Assembly: GCA_002366725.1 (NCBI GenBank)
Contig: DFBT01000011.1
Coordinates: 1-33,885 of the forward strand
Length of the DNA: 33,885 nucleotides
Direction of reading: 5' to 3'
Source of the DNA: Caldifarciminota bacterium UBA3073
Lineage (GTDB): Bacteria; Hydrothermota; UBA3073
Below, piece by piece: positions 1 to 6,550 of this stretch. The notes beneath the pieces are model-generated. The model saw nothing but the letters and a program-made list of their open reading frames with translations. It was not told the origin of the DNA and did no database searches. The stretch's first letter is position 1. Every line of letters starts with the position of its first letter. The translations under genes and the position numbers were made by a program.

Positions 1-191
1 TGTGGTTAATGCATAATCTGAGATAATATGTCCGAAGGATCCATATGGTAAGGAAACCACAGTCATACGACCCGTATGGGAGGGCACAAAGATAAATTAA
101 AAATCAAAATGTAAATATCAAAATTACCTGCCTACCGCAGGCAGGTGTGGTATTTTTTTTGACATTGGTCAATGGGAGGGAAGGGGGGATT
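1..191. other. Repeat-bearing spacer before the first gene
   Basis: No gene is seen. Positions 2-23 match 4779-4800 with two mismatches, so the window opens inside a dispersed repeat. Arms TGTGGTT (1-7) and AACCACA (55-61) could pair. A palindrome, ACCTGCC...GGCAGGT (126-146), is followed six bases later by eight T residues (153-160), so it could end a transcript coming from the left. TTGACA at 159-164 has no -10 box at the right distance. Confidence 0.5.
127..145. repeat. Simple REP palindrome (CCTGCC/GGCAGG family), copy 1
   Basis: CCTGCCTACCGCAGGCAGG forms a hairpin with CCTGCCT/AGGCAGG arms and a short loop. The same 19 bases recur at 4552-4570. Variants occur at 10937-10961, 23321-23337 and 26890-26912. 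Longer composite forms occur at 4738-4777, 23510-23550 and 29032-29071. Confidence 0.8.
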
Positions 192-704
192 ATGGACAGG
201 ATAAGTGTATCGTTCCCGGTCGGGGATAAGACCGTAAAGATAGAGAGAGAAGTTGAGAGGAAAAAACTGAAGGAGGAAATAGAGGTTATGCTTCAGGAGG
301 CAGAAGATATAGGAGGAAGCAAGGCAACTTCGGGACAGATGCGGGCATTATATGGAAAGGCACTCGATCAGGGATGGGATAGAGAAAAAATAAAGCTCTT
401 CCTCGAGGAGAAACTCGGTACATCTGACCAGGACGAGATAGTTGGCGTTGTGGAGAGAGCAAAGATCTCACATTTGATAGACGAGCTCGGCTCCCTGCTC
501 GAGGTTCCTGGAAAGGCAACTGTTGGTCAGATGAGGGCGCTATGGGGAAAGGCATTTGATAGGGGATGGAGTAGAGAGAAGGTTAAGAGATACCTCGAAG
601 AGAAACTCGGAACATCCAGAGAGGAAGAGATCGTCGGGAAGGTAGACAAGGATACACTTTCTGATGTTATAGATGCGGTGGGAATCATGGATGAGAAGAG
701 ATAG
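192..704 (+). CDS. Small acidic/basic protein with a duplicated ~55-residue helical domain
   Basis: 170 residues. The start is ATG 192, which has a strong purine-rich ribosome site (GGGAGGGAAGGGGGG) just upstream; an upstream in-frame GTG at 147 lies beside a repeat and is not favoured. The protein is soluble, has no signal peptide, and is largely two copies of one unit. Each unit reads roughly K-A-T-x-G-Q-M-R-A-L-x-G-K-A-x-D-x-G-W-x-R-E-K, then LEEKLGTS and an I-D-x-(L/V)-G end. The unit resembles the short helical module (T-x-x-Q-x-x-x-(I/L)...G(L/W)...L...FG...ID-x-L) seen at the end of some phage single-strand annealing and single-strand-binding proteins. That resemblance comes from pattern memory, not a search. 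The function is unknown. It stands alone, followed by a G-rich repeat array. Confidence 0.75.
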   Translation: MDRISVSFPVGDKTVKIEREVERKKLKEEIEVMLQEAEDIGGSKATSGQMRALYGKALDQGWDREKIKLFLEEKLGTSDQDEIVGVVERAKISHLIDELGSLLEVPGKATVGQMRALWGKAFDRGWSREKVKRYLEEKLGTSREEEIVGKVDKDTLSDVIDAVGIMDEKR

Positions 705-710
705 GGAGAG

Positions 711-924
711 AAATGGGGTGATGGGTTAATGGGGTGATGGGGTAATGGGTTGATGGGGTAATGGGTCAATGGGGTGATGGGATAGTGGGTTGATGGGATA
801 GTGGAGTGATGGGTTGATGGGTTAATGGGGTAATGGGTTAATGGGGTAATGGGTTGATGGGGTAATGGGTTGATGGGGTAATGGGGTAATGGGTTGATGG
901 GGTAATGGGTTGATGGGGTAATGT
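711..924 (+). repeat. G-rich degenerate octamer array with G-quadruplex potential
   Basis: About 26 tandem degenerate 8-base units, alternating GGGTAATG and GGTTGATG with variants such as GGATAGTG. On the plus strand, runs of three or four G are separated by loops of four or five bases (TAAT, TTGAT, TGAT, ATAGT), which fits the usual G-quadruplex rule many times over. It lies 6 bp past the stop of the 192-704 gene and directly abuts the RAYT element. Its minus-strand translation is an ORF of Pro/His/Thr repeats that is not a gene. Confidence 0.9.
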
Positions 925-994
925 GGGAAGGTCTGGGGTCAAATCTCGACATTTGACAAGGGAAGGTCTGGGGTCAAATCTCGACATTTGACAA
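925..994 (+). repeat. Tandem 35-bp left-end repeat of the RAYT element
   Basis: Two identical 35-bp copies lie head to tail. Each contains GGGGTC, an imperfect palindrome (GTCAAAT-ctcgac-ATTTGAC, a 7-bp stem with 6-base loop) and a closing ACAA, preceded by GGGAAGGTCT. The palindrome is preceded by GG, as in REP units that carry a short guide-like motif at the hairpin foot. Confidence 0.9.
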
Positions 995-1021
995 TATGCA
1001 GGTTTTAGATATTATTTGATC

Positions 1022-2023
1022 ATGGCAAGATCATTAAGAATTCAATTCCCTGGTGCCTTTTATCACGTCACCTGCCGAGGTAATGAGCGAAAGGCGATTT
1101 TTATAGATGAGGAGGACCGGAATAAGTTTCTCAAGTTACTTGTAGTTTCCTTGAAGACCTATCAAGTAGTTCTCAATGCATATATAATGATGTCCAATCA
1201 TTTTCATCTTCTTATTCAAACCAAGAGAGCAAATCTTTCTGAATTTATGCGTCATTTCAATATATGTTATACTGGTTGGTTTAATTATCATCATAATCGT
1301 TGTGGACATTTATACCAGGGTAGATATAAAGCGTTTTTAATTGATACGGATAGCTATCTCCTTGAGGTTTCCCGTTATCTTCATTTAAATAGTGTACGGA
1401 TTTCAAAATTATGTTCAGAGAGTTGCCAGCAGCGTTGGCAATACTTACAGGAGTATCGTTGGAGTAGTTTACCGGGTTATATAAACAAGGAAATGAGTGA
1501 TGATTTTGTTGATTATGATTTGATTCTTTCGATGGTAGGTGGTCGTCATCGTTATCGGGGTTTTGTGTTAGACGGCTTACAACATGGTATAAGTAATCCA
1601 TTTGAGGAATTAAAGAAAGGAGTGATTTTAGGCAGTGATGATTTTGTAGATGAAGTTAAGGAGGAGTATGTTGTTGATGGATCACTGCGTGATCAGCCAT
1701 CATATCGTGGTTTAACGATGGATGTGCTTGAGCCTGAGGTTGTGATGAGTTGTGTAGCTGATGCTTTAGGGGCTGATAAGCATATATTTTCGTTTCGTTT
1801 TGGTAATGGTGTAGAGCGTGGTATTGTGAGTGAATTATTATATCGTTATAGCGGTTTGACACAGGTTGAGATAGGGAAATTGTTAGGTGGTATTGATTAT
1901 TCTGCGGTGAGTAAATTGCGTTGTCGGTTAAAGCGAAAGATGGAACATGATGAGCAGGTTAAAGAGCAGTATACAAAGGCGGAGGATAAAGTCAGGGAGT
2001 TATTGTCAAATGTCGAGATTTGA
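1022..2023 (+). CDS. REP-associated tyrosine transposase (Y1_Tnp family)
   Basis: 333 residues from ATG 1022 (an in-frame TTG lies at 1016; no clear Shine-Dalgarno site). The N-terminal ~130 residues are a Y1 transposase domain: the opening R-x-P-G-A-F-Y-H-V-T-x-R-G-N, the HUH motif H60-F-H62 in S-N-H-F-H-L-L, and the R-Y-L-H-L-N-S-V-R block whose Y119 is the likely nucleophile. Enzymes of this family nick and rejoin single-stranded DNA at REP hairpins. The C-terminal part (about 245-320) contains a helix-turn-helix resembling the DnaA DNA-binding domain, as in many long RAYTs. The last residues (SNVEI) and the stop codon are encoded by the right-end REP (2004-2027). Codon use is more AT-rich than in the neighbours, consistent with mobility. 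Confidence 0.92.
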   Translation: MARSLRIQFPGAFYHVTCRGNERKAIFIDEEDRNKFLKLLVVSLKTYQVVLNAYIMMSNHFHLLIQTKRANLSEFMRHFNICYTGWFNYHHNRCGHLYQGRYKAFLIDTDSYLLEVSRYLHLNSVRISKLCSESCQQRWQYLQEYRWSSLPGYINKEMSDDFVDYDLILSMVGGRHRYRGFVLDGLQHGISNPFEELKKGVILGSDDFVDEVKEEYVVDGSLRDQPSYRGLTMDVLEPEVVMSCVADALGADKHIFSFRFGNGVERGIVSELLYRYSGLTQVEIGKLLGGIDYSAVSKLRCRLKRKMEHDEQVKEQYTKAEDKVRELLSNVEI

Positions 2024-2027
2024 CCCC
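2004..2027 (-). repeat. Right-end REP of the RAYT element, overlapping the transposase stop
   Basis: This is the exact reverse complement of the 24-base left REPs at 935-958 and 970-993. It forms a GTCAAAT/ATTTGAC hairpin. The transposase stop codon TGA (2021-2023) lies in its second arm. Confidence 0.92.
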
Positions 2028-2035
2028 ACAAATTC

Positions 2036-3064
2036 TCACGGGTTTTGTAATTCCATCGTACTCTGTCCTCTTTTAACAATTCCGAAATGCCGATAGGCGA
2101 GACTGGTAGCCTCTCTGCCCCGGGGGGTGCGTTTTATAAACCCTTCCTGGAGCAGGTAGGGCTCAAATACCTCCGAAATTGTATCCTCCTCTTCGCCTAT
2201 TGATGCGGCAAGCGTTGACAGTCCTACGGGCCCGCCGTCGTATTTCTTTATTATCGTCATAAGTATCTTCTTGTCCATCTCATCCAATCCACAGTCATCG
2301 ACATCCAGCATAGAGAGCGCATACTGTGTTATATCGTTTGTTATCTTACCCTCTCCCTTTACCTCTGCGTAATCCCTCACCCTCTTCAATAACCTGTTTG
2401 CAATTCTCGGAGTTCCCCTCGCCCTTCTGGCTATTTCTAAACTCGCATCCTCCGTTATCTCCACTCCAAGAAGGGATGCTGAACGTTTTACGATGGATGA
2501 GAGTTCTTCCGGAGCATAGAAGTCGAGCCTGAATGTCAAATCAAACCTCGAACGGAGGGGAGATGAAAGAAGTCCGCTCCGTGTCGTTGCGCCAACGAGG
2601 GTAAACGGAGAGAGTTTGAGTTTTATACACCTTGCATTCGGTCCGGAATCCAGAAGTATGTCCAGTGAGAAATCCTCCATCGCGGGATAAAGATACTCTT
2701 CAATTACCTTCCCCAGTCTGTGTATCTCGTCGACGAACAGGATATCGTGATTCTTCAGTCTCGTAAGTACACCTGCCAGGTCTGCGGGTCTCTCGAGTGC
2801 GGGACCCGATGTGGCGATTATATCGGTGCCCAACTCCCTTCCGACGATATAAGCGAGAGTTGTCTTACCGAGTCCGGGCGGTCCATAAAATAGTATGTGA
2901 TCCAATGGTTCGCCCCTTCGCCTCGTTGCCTCTATAAATACCTTCAGATTCTCCTTCAGCTTATTCTGTCCCACAAAATCGCCAAGAGTCTTGGGTCGGA
3001 GTGCCCTTTCCACCTCTCTCTCGTTCTCTATGGGAAATGGTGTCGTTATATTTTCTTTTTTCAT
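2036..3064 (-). CDS. ruvB: Holliday junction branch migration ATPase RuvB
   Basis: 342 residues, normal length. RuvB hexamers drive branch migration of Holliday junctions held by RuvA, in recombinational repair. Visible are the N-terminal R-P-K-T-L-x-D-F-V-G-Q motif, Walker A GPPGLGKTT (61-69), Walker B VDEIHRL (111-117), sensor 1 TLVGATTRSG (155-164), the arginine finger in S-P-L-R-S-R-F-D (around 171), sensor 2 R-G-T-P-R-I-A-N-R, and a C-terminal winged helix with Y-D-G-G-P-V-G-L and R-T-P-R-G-R. It starts 11 bp after the ruvA stop and ends the ruv cluster. The RAYT element ends 8 bp beyond its stop and leaves the gene intact. Confidence 0.98.
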   Translation of the reverse strand: MKKENITTPFPIENEREVERALRPKTLGDFVGQNKLKENLKVFIEATRRRGEPLDHILFYGPPGLGKTTLAYIVGRELGTDIIATSGPALERPADLAGVLTRLKNHDILFVDEIHRLGKVIEEYLYPAMEDFSLDILLDSGPNARCIKLKLSPFTLVGATTRSGLLSSPLRSRFDLTFRLDFYAPEELSSIVKRSASLLGVEITEDASLEIARRARGTPRIANRLLKRVRDYAEVKGEGKITNDITQYALSMLDVDDCGLDEMDKKILMTIIKKYDGGPVGLSTLAASIGEEEDTISEVFEPYLLQEGFIKRTPRGREATSLAYRHFGIVKRGQSTMELQNP

Positions 3065-3075
3065 AGGTTCGGGGG

Positions 3076-3621
3076 TTAAGTTTTTTTCAATGCTTCTTTT
3101 ATCAGCGTCTCTAAATTACCCTGGGGAACTGATTTCGTAACATTTAAAAGTGCCCTTTTCGCCTCGCTCCTTGTGAATCCCAGTGTAATGAGAGCAGATA
3201 GTGCCTCATCCGGGACCGTTTCTTCCTTGAACAGCCCTTTCAGTTCAAACACTATCTTTTCTGCCCTTTTTCTCCCAATACCCTTTATCTCTGCAAGCGA
3301 GTCAACATCTGCCCTATCCACGATATCTCTAAACTCGTTAAATTTTAATCTTGAGAGTATCCTCAATGCGGTCTCTCCACCGATTCCCCTCACCTTAAGG
3401 AGCGATTCGAAATAGTTGCGTTCTTCTTCCGTATAGAAACCATATAATTCTATCGCCTCGTTTTTGAATATCGTACTTATTAAAAGTTTCAGCCTTTTCT
3501 TCCCTATCTGCCCATATGTGGAGATGGGAATCTTAATGTAGTATCCAATACCTCCCGACTCAAGTACAACGCTCGTTGGTGTCGTGTCCGTTACCTCACC
3601 TTCTATATGATTTATTAACAT
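3076..3621 (-). CDS. ruvA: Holliday junction DNA-binding protein RuvA
   Basis: 181 residues, slightly short of the usual ~190-200. RuvA tetramers bind the four-way junction and load RuvB. The N-terminal OB fold (about 1-62; I-x-G-x-V and L-x-x-G-G-I-G-Y) is followed by two helix-hairpin-helix motifs, V-R-G-I-G-G-E-T-A and I-K-G-I-G-R-K-R-A-E-K-I. The C-terminal domain III (D-E-A-L-S-A-L-I-T-L-G-F-T-R-S-E-A) contacts RuvB. It lies 3 bp after the zinc-ribbon gene and 11 bp before ruvB, so the group is surely co-transcribed. Confidence 0.97.
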   Translation of the reverse strand: MLINHIEGEVTDTTPTSVVLESGGIGYYIKIPISTYGQIGKKRLKLLISTIFKNEAIELYGFYTEEERNYFESLLKVRGIGGETALRILSRLKFNEFRDIVDRADVDSLAEIKGIGRKRAEKIVFELKGLFKEETVPDEALSALITLGFTRSEAKRALLNVTKSVPQGNLETLIKEALKKT

Positions 3622-3624
3622 AGT

Positions 3625-3912
3625 TCAGTCAATATCTCCCACACTCAGGCTCCGCAGGTCTTCCAGATTCCTCTCTTGAGGGGGAGTATGAAGCTTGTCA
3701 AGATAAAAGATAATCCTTTTACAGGAAGTGCACATGAGGATTAACTCTTCAATGTCATCCTCCATTTCAAATGTGACGGATGCACCGCAGAACGGGCAAA
3801 TTCCCACAAAAGTTTCAGTTTTCTTCGTCACAAGTCTTCTGAACACCTCTTGTTTTTCGGTCGTACTCTTTTCCTTGTTTTTTCTCCATCTAAGTTTTCT
3901 GAATATATTCAT
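3625..3912 (-). CDS. Small zinc-ribbon protein within the ruv cluster
   Basis: 95 residues, ATG start. The N-terminus is very basic (K/R-rich, about 1-30). It is followed by a single four-cysteine zinc ribbon, C-P-F-C ... C-T-S-C, separated by about 24 residues, with an acidic stretch (MEDDIEE) inside. The C-terminus is hydrophilic. No family is recognised. It is packed between ruvC (38 bp upstream) and ruvA (3 bp downstream) on the same strand. A role in nucleic-acid binding or in the Ruv complex is a guess from position. The usual neighbour in many bacteria, yebC, is present but separated by a 400-bp spacer on the other side of ruvC. Confidence 0.8.
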   Translation of the reverse strand: MNIFRKLRWRKNKEKSTTEKQEVFRRLVTKKTETFVGICPFCGASVTFEMEDDIEELILMCTSCKRIIFYLDKLHTPPQERNLEDLRSLSVGDID

Positions 3913-3950
3913 ATATCCCCCGTTGAATGTGATATGTTAGAGACAATTCT

Positions 3951-4427
3951 TCACCGTTGAGAGAGACAAGCATTCGATTGCTCCATCTTCCATTGCCCCC
4001 ACAGGGCACAGGCACAGGCATCCACTATGTGCTCAGAAAATCCCTGCGGAATATTCAGCAGTTTTTCGATCATATATCTAACCTGTTGTTTCGATGCCCT
4101 TCCATTGCCTGTTGCAGTCTTCTTTACCTCTGCCGGAGTTACCTCATACATCCGTGTATTATGGGTTGCGAGAAGGATGACTCCCCTCACATGGGCGAGA
4201 GAGATAAGGGTCTTAAGATTCTTCCCGTAGAAGAGATTTTCAATAACGGTTAGATCCGGCTTCTCCTTCTCGACCACTTCCCTGATACCGAGATAAACGG
4301 TATTTATTCTGGATGATAGGCTCTCGTCTTTACTCGTTTGGATGATGCCATTCGAGGCGATATGACCATCGTGGAGAATCGCATAGCCCGTCGCGGATAA
4401 ACCGCAATCTATTCCCAGAATGCGCAT
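3951..4427 (-). CDS. ruvC: Crossover junction endodeoxyribonuclease RuvC
   Basis: 158 residues, normal length. It resolves Holliday junctions by paired nicks after RuvAB branch migration. The RNase H-like fold's acidic residues are visible: D7 in G-I-D-C-G, E63 in V-I-E-N-L-F, and the C-terminal E-H-I-V-D-A pair (H133, D136). The substrate-loop motif Y-G-K-N-x-K-T follows E63. The ATG at 4427 lacks a Shine-Dalgarno site (the bases before it are CTTCCTCCTT). It heads the ruvC, zinc ribbon, ruvA, ruvB cluster. Confidence 0.97.
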   Translation of the reverse strand: MRILGIDCGLSATGYAILHDGHIASNGIIQTSKDESLSSRINTVYLGIREVVEKEKPDLTVIENLFYGKNLKTLISLAHVRGVILLATHNTRMYEVTPAEVKKTATGNGRASKQQVRYMIEKLLNIPQGFSEHIVDACACALWGQWKMEQSNACLSQR

Positions 4428-4495
4428 AAGGAGGAAGAACCAATTTCAAGTACACAAAAGCAGTCGATAATTATCCCAAATTATGCGTTAAGAAA

Positions 4496-4541
4496 CCATT
4501 CACCCCGTGAAATAATTTATTTCACAGGGCAGGGATTACAC
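4496..4541. repeat. Variable-core hairpin repeat, copy 1
   Basis: The flanks CCATTCACCCC and AGGGCAGGGATTACAC bracket a hairpin GTGAAATA-att-TATTTCAC (4507-4525). The same flanks occur at 28984-29031 around a hairpin of different sequence. Confidence 0.8.
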
Positions 4542-4551
4542 GAGATTATCA

Positions 4552-4570
4552 CCTGCCTACCGCAGGCAGG
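4552..4570. repeat. Simple REP palindrome, copy 2
   Basis: Identical to the 19 bases at 127-145. It follows the variable-core hairpin repeat by about 10 bp, as the composite REP at 29032 follows the other copy of that repeat. Confidence 0.85.
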
Positions 4571-4696
4571 CAAGATATTTTAAAATAAAGAACATACAAA
4601 AATTAAATAAAAATCATTCCATACGGATCCTGCGGACTTTTCACCTAAAAGGTAAAAACTTACATTCTTAAAAATTCCTATATGATCTGTGTTTAT

Positions 4697-4720
4697 CCAG
4701 CACCTATGCATAGGTGCTGG
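4697..4720. repeat. Perfect 24-bp palindrome flanked by GTTTAT direct repeats
   Basis: The two arms CCAGCACCTATG and CATAGGTGCTGG are perfect complements with no loop. GTTTAT stands immediately on both sides (4691-4696 and 4721-4726), as if the palindrome had been inserted with a target duplication. It resembles the hairpin at 23456-23474 (AGCAC...TATGCA...GTGCT). Confidence 0.8.
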
Positions 4721-4737
4721 GTTTATCCGTGATTATC

Positions 4738-4777
4738 CCTGCCTACCGGTCCCTACGGATCCGTATGGACAGGCAGG
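4738..4777. repeat. Composite REP, copy 1 (palindrome nested in a palindrome)
   Basis: The outer arms CCTGCCTACCG and CAGGCAGG equal the simple REP, but 21 bases carrying an inner palindrome around CTACGGATCCGTATGG are inserted between them. Copies occur at 29032-29071 and, degenerate, at 23510-23550. Confidence 0.85.
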
Positions 4778-4827
4778 CGTGGTTAATGCATATTCTGGGA
4801 TTATAAAACCCTGACAATGGGTTTCTG

Positions 4828-5574
4828 TTACACCGCCTCTTTCAGGAGTTCATCGGGTATATCAAAATTTGCATAGATATGTTGGACATCGTCGTGTTCC
4901 TCAAGAACATCCATTAGCTTCAGGATACTTTTGGTATCCTTTTCACCTATTTTTATCGTTGACTGCGGGGATTTTGTCAGTTCGGCAGAGCTGTACTCTA
5001 TTCCCCCGCTTTTCAGCGTGGATTTCAGGGTCTCAAAATCTTTTGGCGAGGTAATTATCTGGTAGGAGTCATCTTCTGCAATAACATCCTCGGCACCCGC
5101 ATCGAGTGCAATTGTGAGAAGTCTCTCCTCATCGACTCTCTCCTTATCTATATAAATAATGCCCTTATCCTTGAACATCCAGGAAACGCATCCGTTCTCA
5201 CCGAGGTTGCCACCGTGGTGGGAAAGAATATGGCGGATCTCGCTCGTGGTTCTATTTTTGTTATCTGTAAGTGCCTCGATAAGAATAGCAACGCCGCATG
5301 GTCCGTACCCCTCATAGCTGATCTCCTCATAGTTGATGCCCTCCAGTTCCCCTGTACCTCTCATTATAGCCTTCTTTATGTTATCCTGAGGCATATTTTG
5401 TGCCTTTGCCGTGTCCACAGCGGACCTCAGTCGCGAATTTGTTTCGGGATTACCACCACCCTGCCTTGCGGCAACCGTTATCTCACGGATGAGGCGGGTA
5501 AATGTTCTACCCCTCTGGGCGTCTAACTTTCCCTTCTTTCGCTTTATCTGTGCCCACTTTGAATGTCCAGACAT
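4828..5574 (-). CDS. yebC: YebC/PmpR/TACO1 family protein
   Basis: 248 residues, normal length. It begins with the signature M-S-G-H-S-K-W-A-x-I-K-R-K-K and continues with the family blocks N-P-x-x-N-x-R-L-R, A-K-x-x-N-M-P-x-D-N-I, Y-E-G-Y-G-P-x-G-V-A and N-R-T-x-x-x-(I/V)-R. The family has been described both as a DNA-binding regulator and as a ribosome-associated factor aiding translation of proline-rich stretches; the sequence does not decide between them. The ribosome site GGGAGGAATCT sits just before the ATG. Its proximity to ruvC is a common arrangement in bacteria, here interrupted by a repeat-filled spacer. Confidence 0.97.
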   Translation of the reverse strand: MSGHSKWAQIKRKKGKLDAQRGRTFTRLIREITVAARQGGGNPETNSRLRSAVDTAKAQNMPQDNIKKAIMRGTGELEGINYEEISYEGYGPCGVAILIEALTDNKNRTTSEIRHILSHHGGNLGENGCVSWMFKDKGIIYIDKERVDEERLLTIALDAGAEDVIAEDDSYQIITSPKDFETLKSTLKSGGIEYSSAELTKSPQSTIKIGEKDTKSILKLMDVLEEHDDVQHIYANFDIPDELLKEAV

Positions 5575-5688
5575 AGATTCCTCCCAAAATAAATACGGGT
5601 TAAATTCCCAGGATTGAAACTGTTTCCAATTTGTTTAAAACGAGCAGTATCGAGTCGATATCTCAAAAAATTTTTCCAGAACCAGAGG

Positions 5689-6072
5689 TTACCGAACTTT
5701 ATCCCTGTACCTGAGTATGAGCATCACACCTACAACAATCAAACACAGGGGCAGAAGTTTAACCCAGAATATTCTCAGTGTAAATAAGAGAAATATGAAT
5801 CCAATTACAATTAATGTCATTCCTCCCCAGAATCCGCCTCTATCGTCCTCTTGCACCTTATTTTCCTCTTTTTTTTCCGCTTTTCCCTTTGCCTCTGAGG
5901 AGGGAACCGCCACCCATGCAATTATGTAAGCGAGTATACCCGCTCCGCCCAGAAATGTGAATAAGAGCCACAGGATTCTCACCAGAACGGGGTCAATATC
6001 GAAATACTCTCCTATACCTCCGCAAACTCCACCTATGATCTTGTCTTTCTTTGAACGATACAATCTCTTCAT
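5689..6072 (-). CDS. PspC-domain membrane protein
   Basis: 127 residues. The N-terminal PspC domain (1-60) has the typical K-R-L-Y-R-S ... G-G-V-C-G-G-I-G-E-Y-F-D-I-D-P-V-L-V-R opening and a hydrophobic segment (about 32-56). A charged linker (58-78, many K and E) leads to two further membrane segments (about 80-98 and 103-120). The C-terminal half resembles the LiaF/DUF5668-like membrane region often joined to PspC. PspC proteins act in envelope-stress sensing at the inner membrane, but there is no pspA or pspB beside it. It stands alone between yebC and the acylphosphatase gene. Confidence 0.9.
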   Translation of the reverse strand: MKRLYRSKKDKIIGGVCGGIGEYFDIDPVLVRILWLLFTFLGGAGILAYIIAWVAVPSSEAKGKAEKKEENKVQEDDRGGFWGGMTLIVIGFIFLLFTLRIFWVKLLPLCLIVVGVMLILRYRDKVR

Positions 6073-6180
6073 TTTTTCTTTTGAAAGCCACCTAAATCAA
6101 AAAACCCTAATTGTGGTCAGGCAGGACTCTTCCTTCAGTCTGTTGTCTGTTGTCTTGTGTCTGAATAATCTGTTTAAACC

Positions 6181-6453
6181 TTAATATCTTACAGCAAACC
6201 CACTGAACTCACCCTTATATTCCCGCCATTCTATCTTCAAATCTCTCACATCTGAGGATGAAGGACCAACTTTGAGCATCTTGATGAATTCTTCAATAAG
6301 CCCTCTCTCACCCTCAACTACCACCTCCACTCTTGCATCATAAAGATTCTTTACATAGCCCGTAAGACCAAGGGAGTCCGCTTCCTTTCTTGCAAACCAC
6401 CTGTAACAAACCCCCTGCACGAGTCCCGATATGAGCATATGTGCACGAACCAT
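6181..6453 (-). CDS. acyP: Acylphosphatase
   Basis: 90 residues from ATG 6453; the longer TTG-started reading at 6480 adds nine residues that do not fit the family. Acylphosphatases hydrolyse carboxyl-phosphate anhydrides. The signature G-L-V-Q-G-V-C-Y-R-W-F-A-R carries the phosphate-binding arginine, and G-Y-V-K-N-L-Y-D carries the catalytic asparagine. V-E-V-V-V-E-G-E and the closing G-F-A-V-R-Y also fit. No clear Shine-Dalgarno site is seen. The DNA just upstream (6463-6500) is a run of degenerate AGACNAN heptamers. Confidence 0.95.
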   Translation of the reverse strand: MVRAHMLISGLVQGVCYRWFARKEADSLGLTGYVKNLYDARVEVVVEGERGLIEEFIKMLKVGPSSSDVRDLKIEWREYKGEFSGFAVRY

Positions 6454-6550
6454 AGAGCAAAGACCGAAAACATAAGACAAGAGACCAGAGACAAAACGGG
6501 ATTATTGCAAAATTATCAGTTATAAATTTTGGAATTGCTAATTTTACATT

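Larger units (their letters stand above)
925..2027 (+). mobile_element. RAYT (IS200/IS605-like Y1 transposase) element flanked by inverted REP hairpins
   Basis: The left boundary is two perfect tandem copies of a 35-bp unit (925-959, 960-994), each carrying a REP hairpin (935-958, 970-993). The right boundary is the exact inverse of that 24-base REP (2004-2027). The single gene between them encodes a Y1 transposase. This is the organisation of REP-associated tyrosine transposases: a transposase gene between inverted palindromic units. The element ends 8 bp before the ruvB stop codon, so it sits at the 3' end of the ruv cluster. The gene appears intact. Confidence 0.88.
4428..4827. other. 400-bp gene-free spacer made largely of layered repeats
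   Basis: No coding potential is seen. In order it holds a hairpin repeat (4496-4541), a simple REP (4552-4570), an AT-rich stretch, a CCATACGGATCC fragment (about 4619-4630), a perfect palindrome (4697-4720), a composite REP (4738-4777) and the GTGGTTAATGCATA repeat (4779-4800). It separates ruvC from yebC. Confidence 0.8.

Noticed and set aside
159..187. Promoter at TTGACA 159-164
   Set aside because: The bases 17 bp downstream are purine-only (AGGGGG-like), so there is no -10 box.
147..191. GTG start extending the first gene by 15 residues
   Set aside because: It begins at a REP palindrome and has no ribosome site, whereas ATG 192 has a strong one.
527..952. Minus-strand ORF of Pro/His/Thr/Ile repeats
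   Set aside because: It is the translation of the G-rich octamer array and overlaps the end of the 192-704 gene; no ribosome site.
711..994. Possible CRISPR array
   Set aside because: Units are 8 bases (or 35 bases directly abutting) with no unique spacers and no cas genes.
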